Assembly (NCBI RefSeq): GCF_035207705.1
Contig: NZ_CP128187.1
Span: 3,534,001-3,598,000 of the forward strand
Length of the DNA stretch: 64,000 nt
Reading direction: 5' to 3'
Source of the DNA: Maribacter sp. BPC-D8
GTDB lineage: Bacteria; Bacteroidota; Bacteroidia; Flavobacteriales; Flavobacteriaceae
The notes under the pieces are model-generated. The model worked only from the letters and a program-made list of their open reading frames with translations, had not been told where the DNA came from and ran no database searches. This document shows positions 28,332 through 37,868 of this stretch, one piece after another (within the stretch, counting starts at the first letter, position 1; the number at the start of each line of letters is the position of its first letter). A program made the translations under genes and the position numbers.

Positions 28332-28721
28332 ATGGAATTAACTTTAGGGATACCAGCACTACTTTTTCCAGCTATTTCATTGACTATGCTAGCATATAAT
28401 GCTCGTTATTTAGCGATTGCAGCCTTAATTCGACAATTACATCAAAAATATCAAGAAACGGCATCGCAGTCGGTTGGTTTACAGGTACAAAAATTAAGAA
28501 AGCGACTTACTATTATAAAAAATATGCAGGCAACGGCTATTGTAAGCTTCCTGTTAGCTGTAATTACCATGACCTTAATTTATGCAGAATTCACTTTTTG
28601 GGCTAATTTGGTATTTAGTATAAGCTTATTTGCACTAATGATCTCTTTAGTACTTTCATTGATTGAAGTTCAATTATCGACCAAAGCCTTAGAAATTCAG
28701 TTAAAGGATATGGAGAAATAA
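28332..28721 (+). CDS. DUF2721 membrane protein
   Basis: 129 residues with three hydrophobic segments (about 5-25, 68-88 and 92-113) and a cytoplasmic charged loop (IRQLHQKYQETASQ, then KLRKRLTIIKNMQ) between the first two. The PAISLTMLAYNARY start and the RL-x(6)-QATA stretch identify DUF2721, an inner-membrane family of unknown function. The C-terminus is charged and probably cytoplasmic. It closes the run that starts at the M28 peptidases. Confidence 0.85.
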   Translation: MELTLGIPALLFPAISLTMLAYNARYLAIAALIRQLHQKYQETASQSVGLQVQKLRKRLTIIKNMQATAIVSFLLAVITMTLIYAEFTFWANLVFSISLFALMISLVLSLIEVQLSTKALEIQLKDMEK

Positions 28722-28803
28722 AGACCACACATCAAGTAAAGAATCCCAACTAATAACCTTACCGTTCGTCGATGTTTTTATTAGCTATTAGGTTAATATC
28801 CAG

Positions 28804-28811
28804 TATCTTTG
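28804..28811 (+). promoter_or_regulatory. -7 box (TATCTTTG) of the 139-aa gene
   Basis: A full TAnnTTTG match 21 nt before the ATG at 28833; it separates this gene from the run upstream. Confidence 0.55.
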
Positions 28812-28832
28812 CCATCCGTTTGAAATTTAGAA

Positions 28833-29252
28833 ATGAAGAGAGCAAAAGAAATTGAATTATACCAACAAATTAAAGAAGTACGAGAGTTCGGATTTGGTAT
28901 ATTCTATTTTTTCAAAGGAGGTATTATTATAGCAGAAATAAAAGATGGCGTTTTTTTTAAACCAAAAGACTCAAGAAAAACCATAAAAGCTGCTCAAGAA
29001 ATTTACGGCGTAAATTATCCTCTAATCTATATTTCAAATCGGGTTAATCGATTTTATGTATTTCCTTTTGACTGGTATAAATTTTATCAAGACCGTCATG
29101 TAATGAAGCATTACGCTATCGTTGGAAAGACAAAAAGTGGCATTACGAGTTTAATTTTTGAGAATTTATTTTTTGCAAAAAAATTCAATCACTTCAATAA
29201 TTTAGACGAAGCTGTAGATTGGGCACTACATATCTCTAAAAAAGCACATTAA
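28833..29252 (+). CDS. Conserved soluble protein, possibly STAS/SpoIIAA-like
   Basis: 139 residues, no signal peptide and no membrane segment. The alternation of strands and helices (GFGIFYFFKGGIIIAEI, YPLIYISNRVNRFYVF, HYAIVGKTKSG, then a terminal DEAVDWAL helix) resembles SpoIIAA/SEC14-like STAS proteins found in Flavobacteria, but I cannot point to a diagnostic motif. It is basic overall. It has its own promoter box and stands between the DUF2721 gene and the sdh operon, separated by 180 bp from the latter. Confidence 0.6.
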   Translation: MKRAKEIELYQQIKEVREFGFGIFYFFKGGIIIAEIKDGVFFKPKDSRKTIKAAQEIYGVNYPLIYISNRVNRFYVFPFDWYKFYQDRHVMKHYAIVGKTKSGITSLIFENLFFAKKFNHFNNLDEAVDWALHISKKAH

Positions 29253-29383
29253 GCAGCCGTACATCAAATCGGTTTTTGTTCAAGAATTCCCATTTTAAAC
29301 CTAAAAAATCGAGGAAATTCTTAAACACACTAAAAATACATTTTAAAATCAATCTAAATAGACATACTAAAACTGCTTAATTC

Positions 29384-29414
29384 TTGTTAATAACTAGCTT
29401 GTGATGTAAATTCG
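29384..29414 (+). promoter_or_regulatory. Putative promoter of the sdhCAB operon
   Basis: TTG at 29384-29386 and TAAATTCG at 29407-29414 are separated by 20 nt, a plausible -33/-7 pair with one mismatch in the -7 element (C for T). The ATG follows 19 nt later. Confidence 0.45.
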
Positions 29415-29433
29415 CATATAAAATTAACGACTA

Positions 29434-30114
29434 ATGAGCGGATTTTTTAAATCTTCGATTGGTAGAAAGTACGCAATGGCGCTTTCTGCTTTCTTTTTAA
29501 TGTTTTTTCTACTTCAGCATTTTGCAATAAACATCTTATCGGTTATAAGTCCCGATGCGTTTAATGAAGCTTCGCATTTTATGGGCACTTTTTGGGCCGT
29601 ACAATATGTTTTGCAGCCTGTTTTAATTTTCGGTGTTATTTATCACTTTGTGATGGGTTTCATTTTAGAAGCTAAAAATAGAAGTGCAAGAGTAAAAACA
29701 TACGCAAAAAACAATGGTGCTGCCAATTCATCCTGGATGAGCCGTAATATGATTTACAGCGGATTAGCTATTTTGGCTTTCTTAGTACTTCACTTTATCG
29801 ATTTCTGGATACCAGAAATCAACACCAAATTTATTGCAGGAGACATGACTGGTTTACTGCCAAACGGTGAAGGATTCAGATACTATGAGGAATTAGCTCA
29901 TAAATTTGAAAATCCATTACGCGTAGGTGCCTATGTTATTGCCTTCATTTTCTTATCGCTACACCTTATGCATGGTTTCAGTTCTGCATTTCAGTCTGCC
30001 GGTGCATCAAGCATGAGAAAAGAAAAACTACAATTGTTTGCTAAAGTGTATTCGATCGTAATTCCGTTAGGATTTATCTTCATTGCCCTTTTTCATCATT
30101 TTAATCATCATTAA
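29434..30114 (+). CDS. sdhC: Succinate dehydrogenase cytochrome b558 subunit
   Basis: 226 residues with five membrane helices. The start SSIGRKYAMALSAFFLMFFLLQHF is characteristic of the b558 family of type B succinate:quinone oxidoreductases; likely haem-ligating His residues sit in the helices (LLQHF, IYHFVMG, LVLHFIDFW, SLHLMHGF). It anchors SdhA and SdhB and passes electrons to menaquinone. First gene of the operon sdhC-sdhA-sdhB, 12 bp ahead of sdhA. Confidence 0.95.
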   Translation: MSGFFKSSIGRKYAMALSAFFLMFFLLQHFAINILSVISPDAFNEASHFMGTFWAVQYVLQPVLIFGVIYHFVMGFILEAKNRSARVKTYAKNNGAANSSWMSRNMIYSGLAILAFLVLHFIDFWIPEINTKFIAGDMTGLLPNGEGFRYYEELAHKFENPLRVGAYVIAFIFLSLHLMHGFSSAFQSAGASSMRKEKLQLFAKVYSIVIPLGFIFIALFHHFNHH

Positions 30115-30126
30115 TACCTATTACTT

Positions 30127-32142
30127 ATGTCTGTATTAGACTCAAAAGTACCTAAAGGTCCATTGAAAACGAAGTGGATCGATTATAAGAACCACATAGA
30201 TTTAGTTAACCCTGCTAACAAACGTAATATTGATGTAATCGTTGTTGGAACAGGATTGGCAGGTGGTTCTGCTGCTGCAACTTTAGCAGAATTAGGCTAT
30301 AATGTAAAAACATTTTGCTACCAAGATTCTCCAAGAAGAGCTCACTCTATTGCTGCACAAGGTGGTATTAATGCTGCAAAAAACTATCAAGGCGATGGTG
30401 ATTCAACTTACCGTTTATTTTACGATACCGTAAAAGGTGGTGATTACCGTTCAAGAGAAGCAAACGTATATAGATTAGCAGAAGTTTCTGCAAATATTAT
30501 TGACCAATGTGTTGCCCAAGGTGTACCATTTGCACGTGATTATGGCGGACTTTTAGACAACCGTTCTTTCGGTGGTGTATTGGTTTCTCGTACTTTCTAT
30601 GCTAAAGGACAAACTGGCCAACAATTATTGTTAGGCGCTTATTCGGCAATGAACAGACAAATTGCACGTGGTAAAATTACCCCGTTCAATCGTCATGAAA
30701 TGTTAGATGTAGTAAAGGTTGATGGTAAAGCTCGTGGTATTATTGCTCGTGACTTAGTTACTGGTGAAATAGAACGCCACTCTGCACACGCAGTAGTTAT
30801 TGCTTCTGGTGGATACGGAAATGTTTATTTCCTTTCAACAAATGCAATGGGTTCTAACGCTACAGCTGCTTGGAAAATACACAAAAAAGGAGCATTTTTC
30901 GCAAACCCTTGTTATACTCAAATTCACCCAACTTGTATTCCTCGTTCAGGAGATTATCAGTCTAAACTTACGTTGATGTCTGAATCTTTACGTAATGATG
31001 GTCGTATTTGGGTTCCTAAAAATATGGATGATGTTATGGCAATCCGTGAAGGCAAGAAAAAGCCTACCGATTTGTCTGAAGATGAAAGAGATTATTACTT
31101 AGAAAGAAGATACCCTGCATTTGGTAACTTGGTTCCACGTGATGTTGCATCGAGAGCTGCAAAAGAACGTTGCGATGCCGGTTACGGAGTAAATGCAACT
31201 GGTGAAGCTGTATATTTAGATTTTGCATCTGCAATTCAACGCTACGGTGTTGAACAAGCTAAGATTCATAACATCTCAAATGCTTCTGCCGATAAATTAT
31301 ATAAATTAGGTGCTGCTATCGTAAAAGAGAAGTATGGTAACTTATTTCAAATGTATGAGAAAATCGTTGATCAAGATCCATACAAAACACCAATGATGAT
31401 TTACCCAGCGGTACATTATACAATGGGCGGTGTTTGGGTTGATTATAACTTAATGACTACCGTAGAAGGCCTTTACTGTATTGGTGAAGCTAACTTCTCT
31501 GATCACGGTGCAAACAGACTTGGTGCTTCTGCCTTAATGCAAGGTTTAGCAGATGGTTACTTTGTATTGCCATACACTATTGGTGATTACCTATCTCACG
31601 AAATTCGTACAGGTAAAATAGCAACCGATACTCCTGAATTTGATGCTGCTGAAAAAGAAGTAACAGATAAAATTAATTTCTTTGTGAATAACAAAGGGTC
31701 TCACTCTGTAGATTATTACCATAAAAAATTAGGTAATATTATGTGGGAGAAATGTGGAATGTCTCGTAACGCTGAAGGCTTAAAAGAAGCAATGGCAGAA
31801 ATTAAGGCTTTACGTGAAGATTTCTATAAAAACGTAAGTGTACCTGGTACTGCAACCGAACTTAATGCAGAATTAGAAAAAGCTGGTCGTGTAGCAGATT
31901 TCTTAGAACTTGGTGAGTTATTCGCTAAAGATGCTCTTGAAAGAGAAGAATCTTGTGGTGGTCACTTTAGAGAAGAGTCTGTTGAGATTGGTGGAGAACA
32001 AGCAGGTGAAGCAAAACGTAACGATGTTGATTTCGCGTTCGTTTCTGCATGGGAATATAAAGGAGAACCTAGTGATGCCGTTTTACACAAAGAAGAGCTT
32101 GAGTTCAACGAAATCGAATTAAAACAAAGAAGTTATAAATAA
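30127..32142 (+). CDS. sdhA: Succinate dehydrogenase/fumarate reductase flavoprotein
   Basis: 671 residues. FAD-binding GTGLAGG (41-47) and the covalent FAD site His73 in [11 protein letters not shown] are present; active-site blocks include [19 protein letters not shown] and the [12 protein letters not shown] stretch. It oxidises succinate to fumarate, or runs in reverse, on the cytoplasmic face of the membrane. The length is typical of type B enzymes of Bacteroidota. It is followed by a 65-bp gap before sdhB. Confidence 0.97.
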   Translation: MSVLDSKVPKGPLKTKWIDYKNHIDLVNPANKRNIDVIVVGTGLAGGSAAATLAELGYNVKTFCYQDSPRRAHSIAAQGGINAAKNYQGDGDSTYRLFYDTVKGGDYRSREANVYRLAEVSANIIDQCVAQGVPFARDYGGLLDNRSFGGVLVSRTFYAKGQTGQQLLLGAYSAMNRQIARGKITPFNRHEMLDVVKVDGKARGIIARDLVTGEIERHSAHAVVIASGGYGNVYFLSTNAMGSNATAAWKIHKKGAFFANPCYTQIHPTCIPRSGDYQSKLTLMSESLRNDGRIWVPKNMDDVMAIREGKKKPTDLSEDERDYYLERRYPAFGNLVPRDVASRAAKERCDAGYGVNATGEAVYLDFASAIQRYGVEQAKIHNISNASADKLYKLGAAIVKEKYGNLFQMYEKIVDQDPYKTPMMIYPAVHYTMGGVWVDYNLMTTVEGLYCIGEANFSDHGANRLGASALMQGLADGYFVLPYTIGDYLSHEIRTGKIATDTPEFDAAEKEVTDKINFFVNNKGSHSVDYYHKKLGNIMWEKCGMSRNAEGLKEAMAEIKALREDFYKNVSVPGTATELNAELEKAGRVADFLELGELFAKDALEREESCGGHFREESVEIGGEQAGEAKRNDVDFAFVSAWEYKGEPSDAVLHKEELEFNEIELKQRSYK

Positions 32143-32207
32143 ATAGTATTGAGCTATTAAATATGATTTACTTCATAAAATAATACTCATTACTCAATAC
32201 TTAAAAT

Positions 32208-32954
32208 ATGAATCTGACATTAAAAATTTGGAGACAATCAAATGCCCAAGATAAGGGTAAAATGGTCGATTATAAAGTGACAGAGATTTCTGAACATATG
32301 TCATTCTTAGAAATGATGGATGTTCTTAACGAACAATTAATTAACAAAGGTGATGAGCCTGTAGCTTTTGACCACGATTGTAGAGAAGGTATTTGCGGTA
32401 TGTGCTCTATGTTCATTAACGGAGAAGCACATGGTCCAGATAGAGGTGTAACAACATGTCAATTGCACATGCGTATGTTCAAAGATGGTGATACTATTAC
32501 TATTGAGCCGTTTAGAGCAAAAGCGTTTCCTGTAATTAAAGATTTAGTTGTTGACAGAAGTTCATTTGACCGTATACAACATGCAGGTGGGTACATTTCT
32601 GTAAACACTTCAGGTAACACTCAAGATGCTAATGGTATTCCAATATCTAAGCACGCTGCAGATGAGGCAATGGATGCTGCTACATGTATTGGTTGTGGTG
32701 CTTGTGTTGCAAGTTGTAAAAATGCTTCTGCAATGCTATTCGTAGGTGCTAAAGTATCTCAATACGCATTATTACCACAAGGTCAAGTAGAAGCAGTAGA
32801 CCGTGTTAAAAACATGGTAGCACAAATGGATCTAGAAGGTTTTGGTAACTGTACCAATACTGGAGCATGTGAAGTAGAATGCCCGAAAGGAATTTCTTTA
32901 GAAAACATCGCAAGAATGAACCGCGAGTTCTTAAGTGCTAACGTTAAAAGTTAG
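32208..32954 (+). CDS. sdhB: Succinate dehydrogenase iron-sulfur subunit
   Basis: 248 residues. Ligands for all three clusters are visible: the [2Fe-2S] set Cys58, Cys63, Cys66, Cys84 (CREGICGMC and later Cys); the [4Fe-4S] set starting [11 protein letters not shown] (160-170); and the third cluster with Cys215, Cys221 and Cys225 ([11 protein letters not shown]). It carries electrons from the flavoprotein to the cytochrome b subunit. It is the last gene of the operon, followed by a strong terminator. Confidence 0.97.
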   Translation: MNLTLKIWRQSNAQDKGKMVDYKVTEISEHMSFLEMMDVLNEQLINKGDEPVAFDHDCREGICGMCSMFINGEAHGPDRGVTTCQLHMRMFKDGDTITIEPFRAKAFPVIKDLVVDRSSFDRIQHAGGYISVNTSGNTQDANGIPISKHAADEAMDAATCIGCGACVASCKNASAMLFVGAKVSQYALLPQGQVEAVDRVKNMVAQMDLEGFGNCTNTGACEVECPKGISLENIARMNREFLSANVKS

Positions 32955-32976
32955 ACTTAACAATCATAAAGTTTTT

Positions 32977-33008
32977 AAAAATCCCGACCGTAAAGGTTCG
33001 GGATTTTT
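32977..33008 (+). terminator. Terminator of the sdhCAB operon
   Basis: AAAAATCCCGACC pairs with GGTTCGGGATTTTT (one bulged T), loop of about 5 nt, ending in a T6 run. It lies 22 nt after sdhB and 13 nt before the next gene. Confidence 0.92.
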
Positions 33009-33020
33009 TATTTTTAAGAT

Positions 33021-33503
33021 ATGTCAAAAGACTATCCTAAAGAAAGAATTAAAGTACCTAGGTTCAATGAAGAATCTGGTTTCTACACTACCCCACAGCG
33101 CTCAAAAATAATGAGCAAAATAAAAGGAAAAAATACCAAGCCTGAACTAGCTTTTAGAAAAGCATTATACGCTGCCGGATATCGCTATCGAATAGATTAC
33201 AAAAAGCTGATCGGTAAACCTGACATTGCCTTGCCTAAATACAAAACGGTCATATTTATTGATGGGGAATATTGGCATGGTAAAAATTGGGCAGAGCGAA
33301 AGCCAAAGGTGAAAACCAATCGCGAATTTTGGATTGATAAAATAGAACGAAATATGCAGCGTGATGATGAAGTAAACAGAGAACTTAGTCATTTAGGATA
33401 TACGGTATTCAGGTTCTGGGAATCTGAAATCAAAAAGAATCTTGATGACTGCTTAGCAACAACCTTAAATCATTTAAATACCGTGCAAATGAGCACAAAA
33501 TGA
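33021..33503 (+). CDS. Vsr-like (very short patch repair) endonuclease without zinc cysteines
   Basis: 160 residues. The Vsr/DUF559-type restriction-endonuclease fold is shown by RSKIMSKIKGKNTKPELAFRKAL, GKPDIALPKYKTVIFIDGEYWHG (metal-binding Asp68; His86) and NREFWIDKIERN...YTVFRFWESEI. Vsr enzymes nick at T:G mismatches left by cytosine methylation. The zinc-binding cysteines of E. coli Vsr are missing here: the sequence after WHG reads KNW and the only Cys is near the C-terminus. No DNA methyltransferase or restriction gene is next to it, so its methylation partner, if any, is elsewhere. Confidence 0.85.
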   Translation: MSKDYPKERIKVPRFNEESGFYTTPQRSKIMSKIKGKNTKPELAFRKALYAAGYRYRIDYKKLIGKPDIALPKYKTVIFIDGEYWHGKNWAERKPKVKTNREFWIDKIERNMQRDDEVNRELSHLGYTVFRFWESEIKKNLDDCLATTLNHLNTVQMSTK

Positions 33504-33634
33504 GTTTTATAAAGTTCATTTAATAAATCTTTAACCCTTGTAAACCCTTATTTAATATAGCCTTAACGGATATCAGCATGTATGATTATTAACTTAGTGA
33601 CGAACATAATTATTAATCTAAAAAACTATATAAT

Positions 33635-34180
33635 ATGAAGAGGATAGCAATATTAGCTACAAATGGATTTGAAGAAAGTGAATTAAAATCTCCAAAAGAA
33701 GCCATGGAAAAAGAAGGCTTTAATGTGGAAATTGTTAGTTTACAAAAAGGAGAAATAAAAGGTTGGGCAGATGGAAATTGGTCTAACAGCTATAAGGTTG
33801 ACAAAACACTAAGTGAAGTAAAAGCGGAAGATTATAATGCATTGGTTTTACCTGGCGGAGTAATCAATCCAGATTTACTAAGAAGAGAAGAAACTGCATT
33901 AGATTTTGTACGCGATTTCTTTAAATTAAAGAAACCGGTAGCAGCAATTTGCCATGCACCATGGACATTAATTAGTGCAGGAGTAGTAAAAGGAAGAAAA
34001 ATGACATCATTTAATTCCATTAAAGATGATTTAGTAAATGCAGGAGCCAATTGGGTAGACCAAGAGGTAGTAGTTGATGAAGGATTTGTAACAAGTAGAA
34101 ATCCGGATGATTTACCAGCTTTTAATTCCAAATTAATTGAGGAAATAAAAGAAGGAAAACATGAAATGCAGCATGCATAA
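33635..34180 (+). CDS. DJ-1/PfpI family protein
   Basis: 181 residues with the class I glutamine amidotransferase-like fold: Glu14 in GFEESEL and the nucleophile elbow Cys106-His107 in AAICHAPW, followed by RKMTSFNSIKDDL. This is the PfpI/YhbO branch, implicated in protein deglycation or stress resistance in relatives; the exact activity is disputed in the family. It is cytosolic and monocistronic, with its own terminator directly after it. Confidence 0.92.
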   Translation: MKRIAILATNGFEESELKSPKEAMEKEGFNVEIVSLQKGEIKGWADGNWSNSYKVDKTLSEVKAEDYNALVLPGGVINPDLLRREETALDFVRDFFKLKKPVAAICHAPWTLISAGVVKGRKMTSFNSIKDDLVNAGANWVDQEVVVDEGFVTSRNPDDLPAFNSKLIEEIKEGKHEMQHA

Positions 34181-34200
34181 TTCATTCTAATGGAATTGAT

Positions 34201-34229
34201 AAGCCCAACCAATAGGTTGGGCTTTTTTT
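34201..34229 (+). terminator. Terminator after the DJ-1/PfpI gene
   Basis: AAGCCCAACC (34201-34210) pairs with GGTTGGGCTT across AATA, followed by T7. The T tract runs into an ATG at 34230 that is in frame with the next gene, which argues against using that ATG as start. Confidence 0.93.
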
Positions 34230-34262
34230 ATGTCCGTATTTAAAATTCATACATTTACTATT

Positions 34263-35420
34263 ATGGATTATACACCACTTACCAAAGCTTCTAAATTACC
34301 CGATATAAAAACTACCATTTTTACAACGGTTGGTAATCTTGCACGTAAACATAAAGCAATTGACCTATCTCAAGGTTTTCCAAATTTTCAGGCTGATAGC
34401 AAATTAAAGTCCTTAGTAAGCGAGGCGATTAACATCGGTTATAATCAATATGCGCCCATGCAAGGGTATTATGGTCTTAGAGAAGTCATATCTAGCAAAA
34501 TTGCAACGCTACACAATTACGAGTATAATCCAGAAAGTGAAATAACGGTAACCGTTGGCGCCACCCAAGCTATTTTTACGGCTATTACAGCCTTCGTAAA
34601 CAAAGGTGACGAGGTAATTGTCATAAAACCAGCTTACGACTGTTATGAGCCCGCAATTACTTTAAATGGCGGAATACCTGTTTATGTTCAATTAGATGCT
34701 GCTGATTATAAGATAGACTGGACAGCCTTTAAAAGTAAGATAACCGATAAAACCAAAATGGTCATCATAAATACGCCTCATAACCCCAGCGGAACAATTC
34801 TTACCAAATGGGATATGGAGCAGTTAGAGAAGATATTAAAACCCACCAATATTATTCTTTTGAGCGACGAGGTTTATGAGCATATTATTTTCGACGGACA
34901 AGTGCATGAAAGTGCTTCGCGATTTCCAGATTTAGCCAACAGAAGTTTTGTCTGCGCCTCTTTCGGAAAAACATTTCATGTAACCGGTTGGAAAATGGGC
35001 TATTGTGTAGCACCAACTGAACTGATGGCTGAGTTTAGAAAGGTGCATCAATTTGCGGTTTTCTGTGTAGACCATCCGGTGCAACGTGCTTTGGCTATTT
35101 ATTTAAAGAATCCATCGCATTATCTAAATTTGAACAATTTTTACCAACAAAAACGAGATTTCTTCCTTGAAGGAATAAAATCGTCCAAATTCAAGTTCAA
35201 ACCATCCCAAGGAACATATTTCCAACTATTAGATTATACCAATATTTCAAATGAAGAAGATGAAGTAATTGGAAAGCGTTTAATCACCGAAAACGGCATA
35301 GCATCTATACCGATTTCCTCTTTCAATGTCGATAATAGAAATGACCATATGTTGAGATTCTGCTTTGCCAAAAAACAGGAAACTTTAGAAAAAGCAGTAG
35401 AAATTCTGTGCAAGCTCTAA
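34263..35420 (+). CDS. Methionine aminotransferase-like PLP enzyme (class I/II)
   Basis: 385 residues from MDYTPLTKAS; the in-frame ATG at 34230 falls in the terminator of the previous gene and was rejected. PLP-binding Lys236 lies in ASFGKTFHVTGWKMGY, with NTPHNPSGT (170-178) and the SDEVYEH block. The LSQGFPNFQAD start and the YDCYEPAI stretch match the YbdL/methionine aminotransferase branch, which transaminates methionine and related amino acids with 2-oxo acids. Cytosolic, monocistronic, convergent with the serine hydrolase gene 10 bp away. Confidence 0.9.
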   Translation: MDYTPLTKASKLPDIKTTIFTTVGNLARKHKAIDLSQGFPNFQADSKLKSLVSEAINIGYNQYAPMQGYYGLREVISSKIATLHNYEYNPESEITVTVGATQAIFTAITAFVNKGDEVIVIKPAYDCYEPAITLNGGIPVYVQLDAADYKIDWTAFKSKITDKTKMVIINTPHNPSGTILTKWDMEQLEKILKPTNIILLSDEVYEHIIFDGQVHESASRFPDLANRSFVCASFGKTFHVTGWKMGYCVAPTELMAEFRKVHQFAVFCVDHPVQRALAIYLKNPSHYLNLNNFYQQKRDFFLEGIKSSKFKFKPSQGTYFQLLDYTNISNEEDEVIGKRLITENGIASIPISSFNVDNRNDHMLRFCFAKKQETLEKAVEILCKL

Positions 35421-35430
35421 TACCTACTTA

Positions 35431-36579
35431 CTAAAAAGCAGCATTTACTTTAGTCATAAATTCACCAATTTTACTAGGCTCTAACCAACGAGTTACTACG
35501 ACAACATCATTCTCTTTATCTATAACAATAAAGTTACCGCCAAAACCGGCAGCATAGTAGATGTTTTCTGATAGACCTTCCCAATGTCTAGCGCCTTTTT
35601 TATTTAACCACCACATGTAGCCATAATTTGCATTAGGTGTTGAAGGGGTTGTCGCTTTTTTAATCCAATTCTCTGAAATCAATTGGTCATTCTTCCATTT
35701 ACCATTATTCAAGAACAACATACCAAAACGAGCCATATCTTCTGCGCTAATGAATATACCCGCCCCTGAGTGTCCGCCGCCAGTAACCGACTTCATTTGA
35801 AGTCCGTCAATCTCTGCCCAAGCATCATCATAACCAAACCAACGCCATGTAGAAGATGCATCGATTTTATCCATAATTTTCTCTTTTAAGACCAAGGGCA
35901 TTGGTTTACGCCATACATGTGTAAGTGAATATGCCAATACGTTTACACGTACATCATTATACTCCATAACAGTACCAGGTTCTTTGGGTGTTGCCAACTT
36001 CCAATCATCAATACCACCTTCACTTGGTGGTCTATCTGCCCAATCTTTACCGCCCCAAAGTTCACCAGACCATGCGGAGTTCTGTTGCAATAAATGTTCC
36101 CAAGTAATTTTAGAATTATGTTCACCGTCAAAAGTGCCATCCCAAATGTAGTCACCTACCAAATTCTTAGTATCGGTAATTAGCTTTTTATCTTCCGCAA
36201 GACCTGCCATCGTGCTCAAAAAACTCTTGGTAACACTGAAAGTCATGTCAACTCTTTTAGTATCTCCCCATTGAGCAACTATATATCCATTTTTAAGAAT
36301 CATGCCTGCAGGACCGCCACGTTTTTTAGTCGGACCTAATATTTTATGAAAAGGTTCTTTTTCAAAACCTTTTACGATAGCAATACGCAAATCTCTAGAG
36401 CCTGAATATTCATTTGCCTCTGCAAAATCTACCGCTTCATTTAGCTTGGCATCTTTAATTTTAAAATCTTTTGGTGATTTTATTTCCCAATCTGCATTTC
36501 GTTCTGGAAAGTAATATTCTTGCCCCTGTAGATTTAAAAAACCAAGAAGCGCTACGAAGGTGATAAAATGTAATTTCAT
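35431..36579 (-). CDS. Exported serine hydrolase of the beta-lactamase/PBP4b family
   Basis: 382 residues with a signal peptide ending LNLQGQ. The catalytic S-x-x-K is Ser115-Val-Thr-Lys118 (FSVTKSFLS), and a Tyr-containing EYNDVRVN block supplies the second motif; ARHWEGLSENIYYAAGFGG near the C-terminus may stand in for the third. Class C beta-lactamase relatives of this type are usually esterases or D-amino acid peptidases, not resistance enzymes. It is probably periplasmic. It lies 16 bp downstream of a GNAT gene in the same direction, so the two may share a transcript. Confidence 0.87.
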   Translation of the reverse strand: MKLHFITFVALLGFLNLQGQEYYFPERNADWEIKSPKDFKIKDAKLNEAVDFAEANEYSGSRDLRIAIVKGFEKEPFHKILGPTKKRGGPAGMILKNGYIVAQWGDTKRVDMTFSVTKSFLSTMAGLAEDKKLITDTKNLVGDYIWDGTFDGEHNSKITWEHLLQQNSAWSGELWGGKDWADRPPSEGGIDDWKLATPKEPGTVMEYNDVRVNVLAYSLTHVWRKPMPLVLKEKIMDKIDASSTWRWFGYDDAWAEIDGLQMKSVTGGGHSGAGIFISAEDMARFGMLFLNNGKWKNDQLISENWIKKATTPSTPNANYGYMWWLNKKGARHWEGLSENIYYAAGFGGNFIVIDKENDVVVVTRWLEPSKIGEFMTKVNAAF

Positions 36580-36595
36580 GAAAGTTAGTTTGAAA

Positions 36596-37120
36596 CTACA
36601 AGGTACTTAAATTGAAACGCATTAACCAATCTGTCTGCTCATCTGAACCTATAAAATAGGGATGAGTATCGAATTTTTGAAATCCGTGGCGTTCATAAAA
36701 TTTTATGGCGCGTTTGTTCTCTTGCCACACACCTAACCATAACATTTTCTTATTTCGTTTTTGAGCAATAATTTTAATGTGATGTAGAAATTGCTCCCCT
36801 AAACCCAAACCTTGATGCTTAGCTAATACATAAATACGCTCTAACTCCATGCTATCATCTTTCTTTAGTTCTGACTGTGCATCATTTACATTCAACTTAA
36901 AGTAACCAACAACTTCATTATTAGCGTATACAAAGTAAAAATCACTATTAGGATTAAGAAGTTCTTCTTTAATGGTTTCTAATGGAAAAGCTTTTTCGAT
37001 ATAGGTTTCAAAATCTTTGGGGTCGTTGTCTTTAGCAAAGGCAGTAACAAAAGTTTGTTCCGAAATTAACCTCAATTGATCTAGTTCTTGAAGAGAACAT
37101 AAAGTATAAGTAAGTACCAT
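36596..37120 (-). CDS. GNAT family N-acetyltransferase
   Basis: 174 residues. Acetyl-CoA binding motif A is visible as LERIYVLAKHQGLGLGEQFLHH (the Q-x-x-G-x-G pyrophosphate loop), followed by motif B LGVWQENKRAIKFYERHGF. This layout is shared with the spermidine/aminoglycoside and protein N-terminal acetyltransferases, and the substrate cannot be told from sequence. No signal peptide. First gene of a unit with the serine hydrolase. Confidence 0.9.
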   Translation of the reverse strand: MVLTYTLCSLQELDQLRLISEQTFVTAFAKDNDPKDFETYIEKAFPLETIKEELLNPNSDFYFVYANNEVVGYFKLNVNDAQSELKKDDSMELERIYVLAKHQGLGLGEQFLHHIKIIAQKRNKKMLWLGVWQENKRAIKFYERHGFQKFDTHPYFIGSDEQTDWLMRFNLSTL

Positions 37121-37137
37121 ACCCCTAAAATAAAAAA

Positions 37138-37159
37138 AGGAGCAAATTACTTTGCTCCT
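37138..37159 (-). terminator. Terminator upstream of the GNAT gene
   Basis: AGGAGCAAA (37138-37146) pairs with TTTGCTCCT (37151-37159) around TTAC. On the minus strand it is followed by seven T. It ends transcription from the small lipoprotein gene about 105 nt upstream; another 7-bp inverted repeat (GCATGTT at 37216 with AACATGC) lies between them. Confidence 0.85.
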
Positions 37160-37265
37160 AACCGGGGGAAATTTTATAAAATGGTTGATTTGGTAACTTT
37201 TCTGTTTCTAGTACTGCATGTTTATAACATGCGATAGTTCGTGGGCATTTTTCAATTGCGAACTC

Positions 37266-37631
37266 TTATTGTTTTTCGGCAAATAATTTACCTTCTGTTC
37301 TCATAAGTATTGTTCCTTCATCTGTCTCTTGCATTTTTACGAAATCATTGGGGAAATCAGTACCTGGGTAGCTAACGATATATACATCTCCATTAATACT
37401 CCAGTTGAAATCTGTTAGATAGACAACTTGTCCATCTTTATAACCGTGAAAGCGACCTAGATAGACATCATTAAAGATCCATTCTTCATTATCAACAACC
37501 ATTTTATTCGTATTGGTAGCGGTTTTAACTGTATGGTTCCAAATACCAATAATAGGGTCGTTATTTTCTTCAATTTTTGAACAGGAGGCAACAAGTACCA
37601 ACAAGATTAGGCAACTAAATACATACTTCAT
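37266..37631 (-). CDS. Small lipoprotein of unknown function
   Basis: 121 residues with a lipoprotein signal ending VASC (Cys17). The mature part is a small beta-rich domain (DPIIGIWNHTVKTA, EWIFNDVYLGRFHG, DGQVVYLTDFNWSINGDVYIV) resembling lipocalin-like domains of Bacteroidota that begin with I-x-G-x-W. No catalytic motif. It should be anchored in the periplasm or at the surface. Alone on its transcript, bounded by terminators on both sides. Confidence 0.8.
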   Translation of the reverse strand: MKYVFSCLILLVLVASCSKIEENNDPIIGIWNHTVKTATNTNKMVVDNEEWIFNDVYLGRFHGYKDGQVVYLTDFNWSINGDVYIVSYPGTDFPNDFVKMQETDEGTILMRTEGKLFAEKQ

Positions 37632-37820
37632 TTTAGGTTAAGTTTTTCAAAGCGATTTGGGATTCACTTTTTATTACACTTCAAATATATGTAGTCTTTT
37701 TCTTACAATAAAGTATTTGTGGTAAAACTTCTTAAAATTGTGGTGAACCTAGACAAGTTAGAACATCAAACTAAAGAATAAAAGTTATTAGCATTCTCAT
37801 TTCCCAAAAAAAGGCAAAAA

Positions 37821-37849
37821 AAAAGAGCGACTTAATAAGTCGCTCTTTT
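37821..37849. terminator. Strong hairpin terminator
   Basis: AAAAGAGCGACTT pairs perfectly with AAGTCGCTCTTTT across a 3-nt loop; A-rich sequence on one side and T-rich on the other let it act in both directions. On the minus strand it lies 20 nt after the stop of the 35-codon ORF and about 280 nt after scoB. Confidence 0.9.
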
Positions 37850-37868
37850 ATAATTTTTTTAAAGTAAT

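Noticed and set aside
37216..37232. GCATGTT/AACATGC palindrome as a separate regulatory site
   Set aside because: It sits in a 3' region between a small lipoprotein gene and a stronger terminator, so it is more likely incidental or part of the 3' end.
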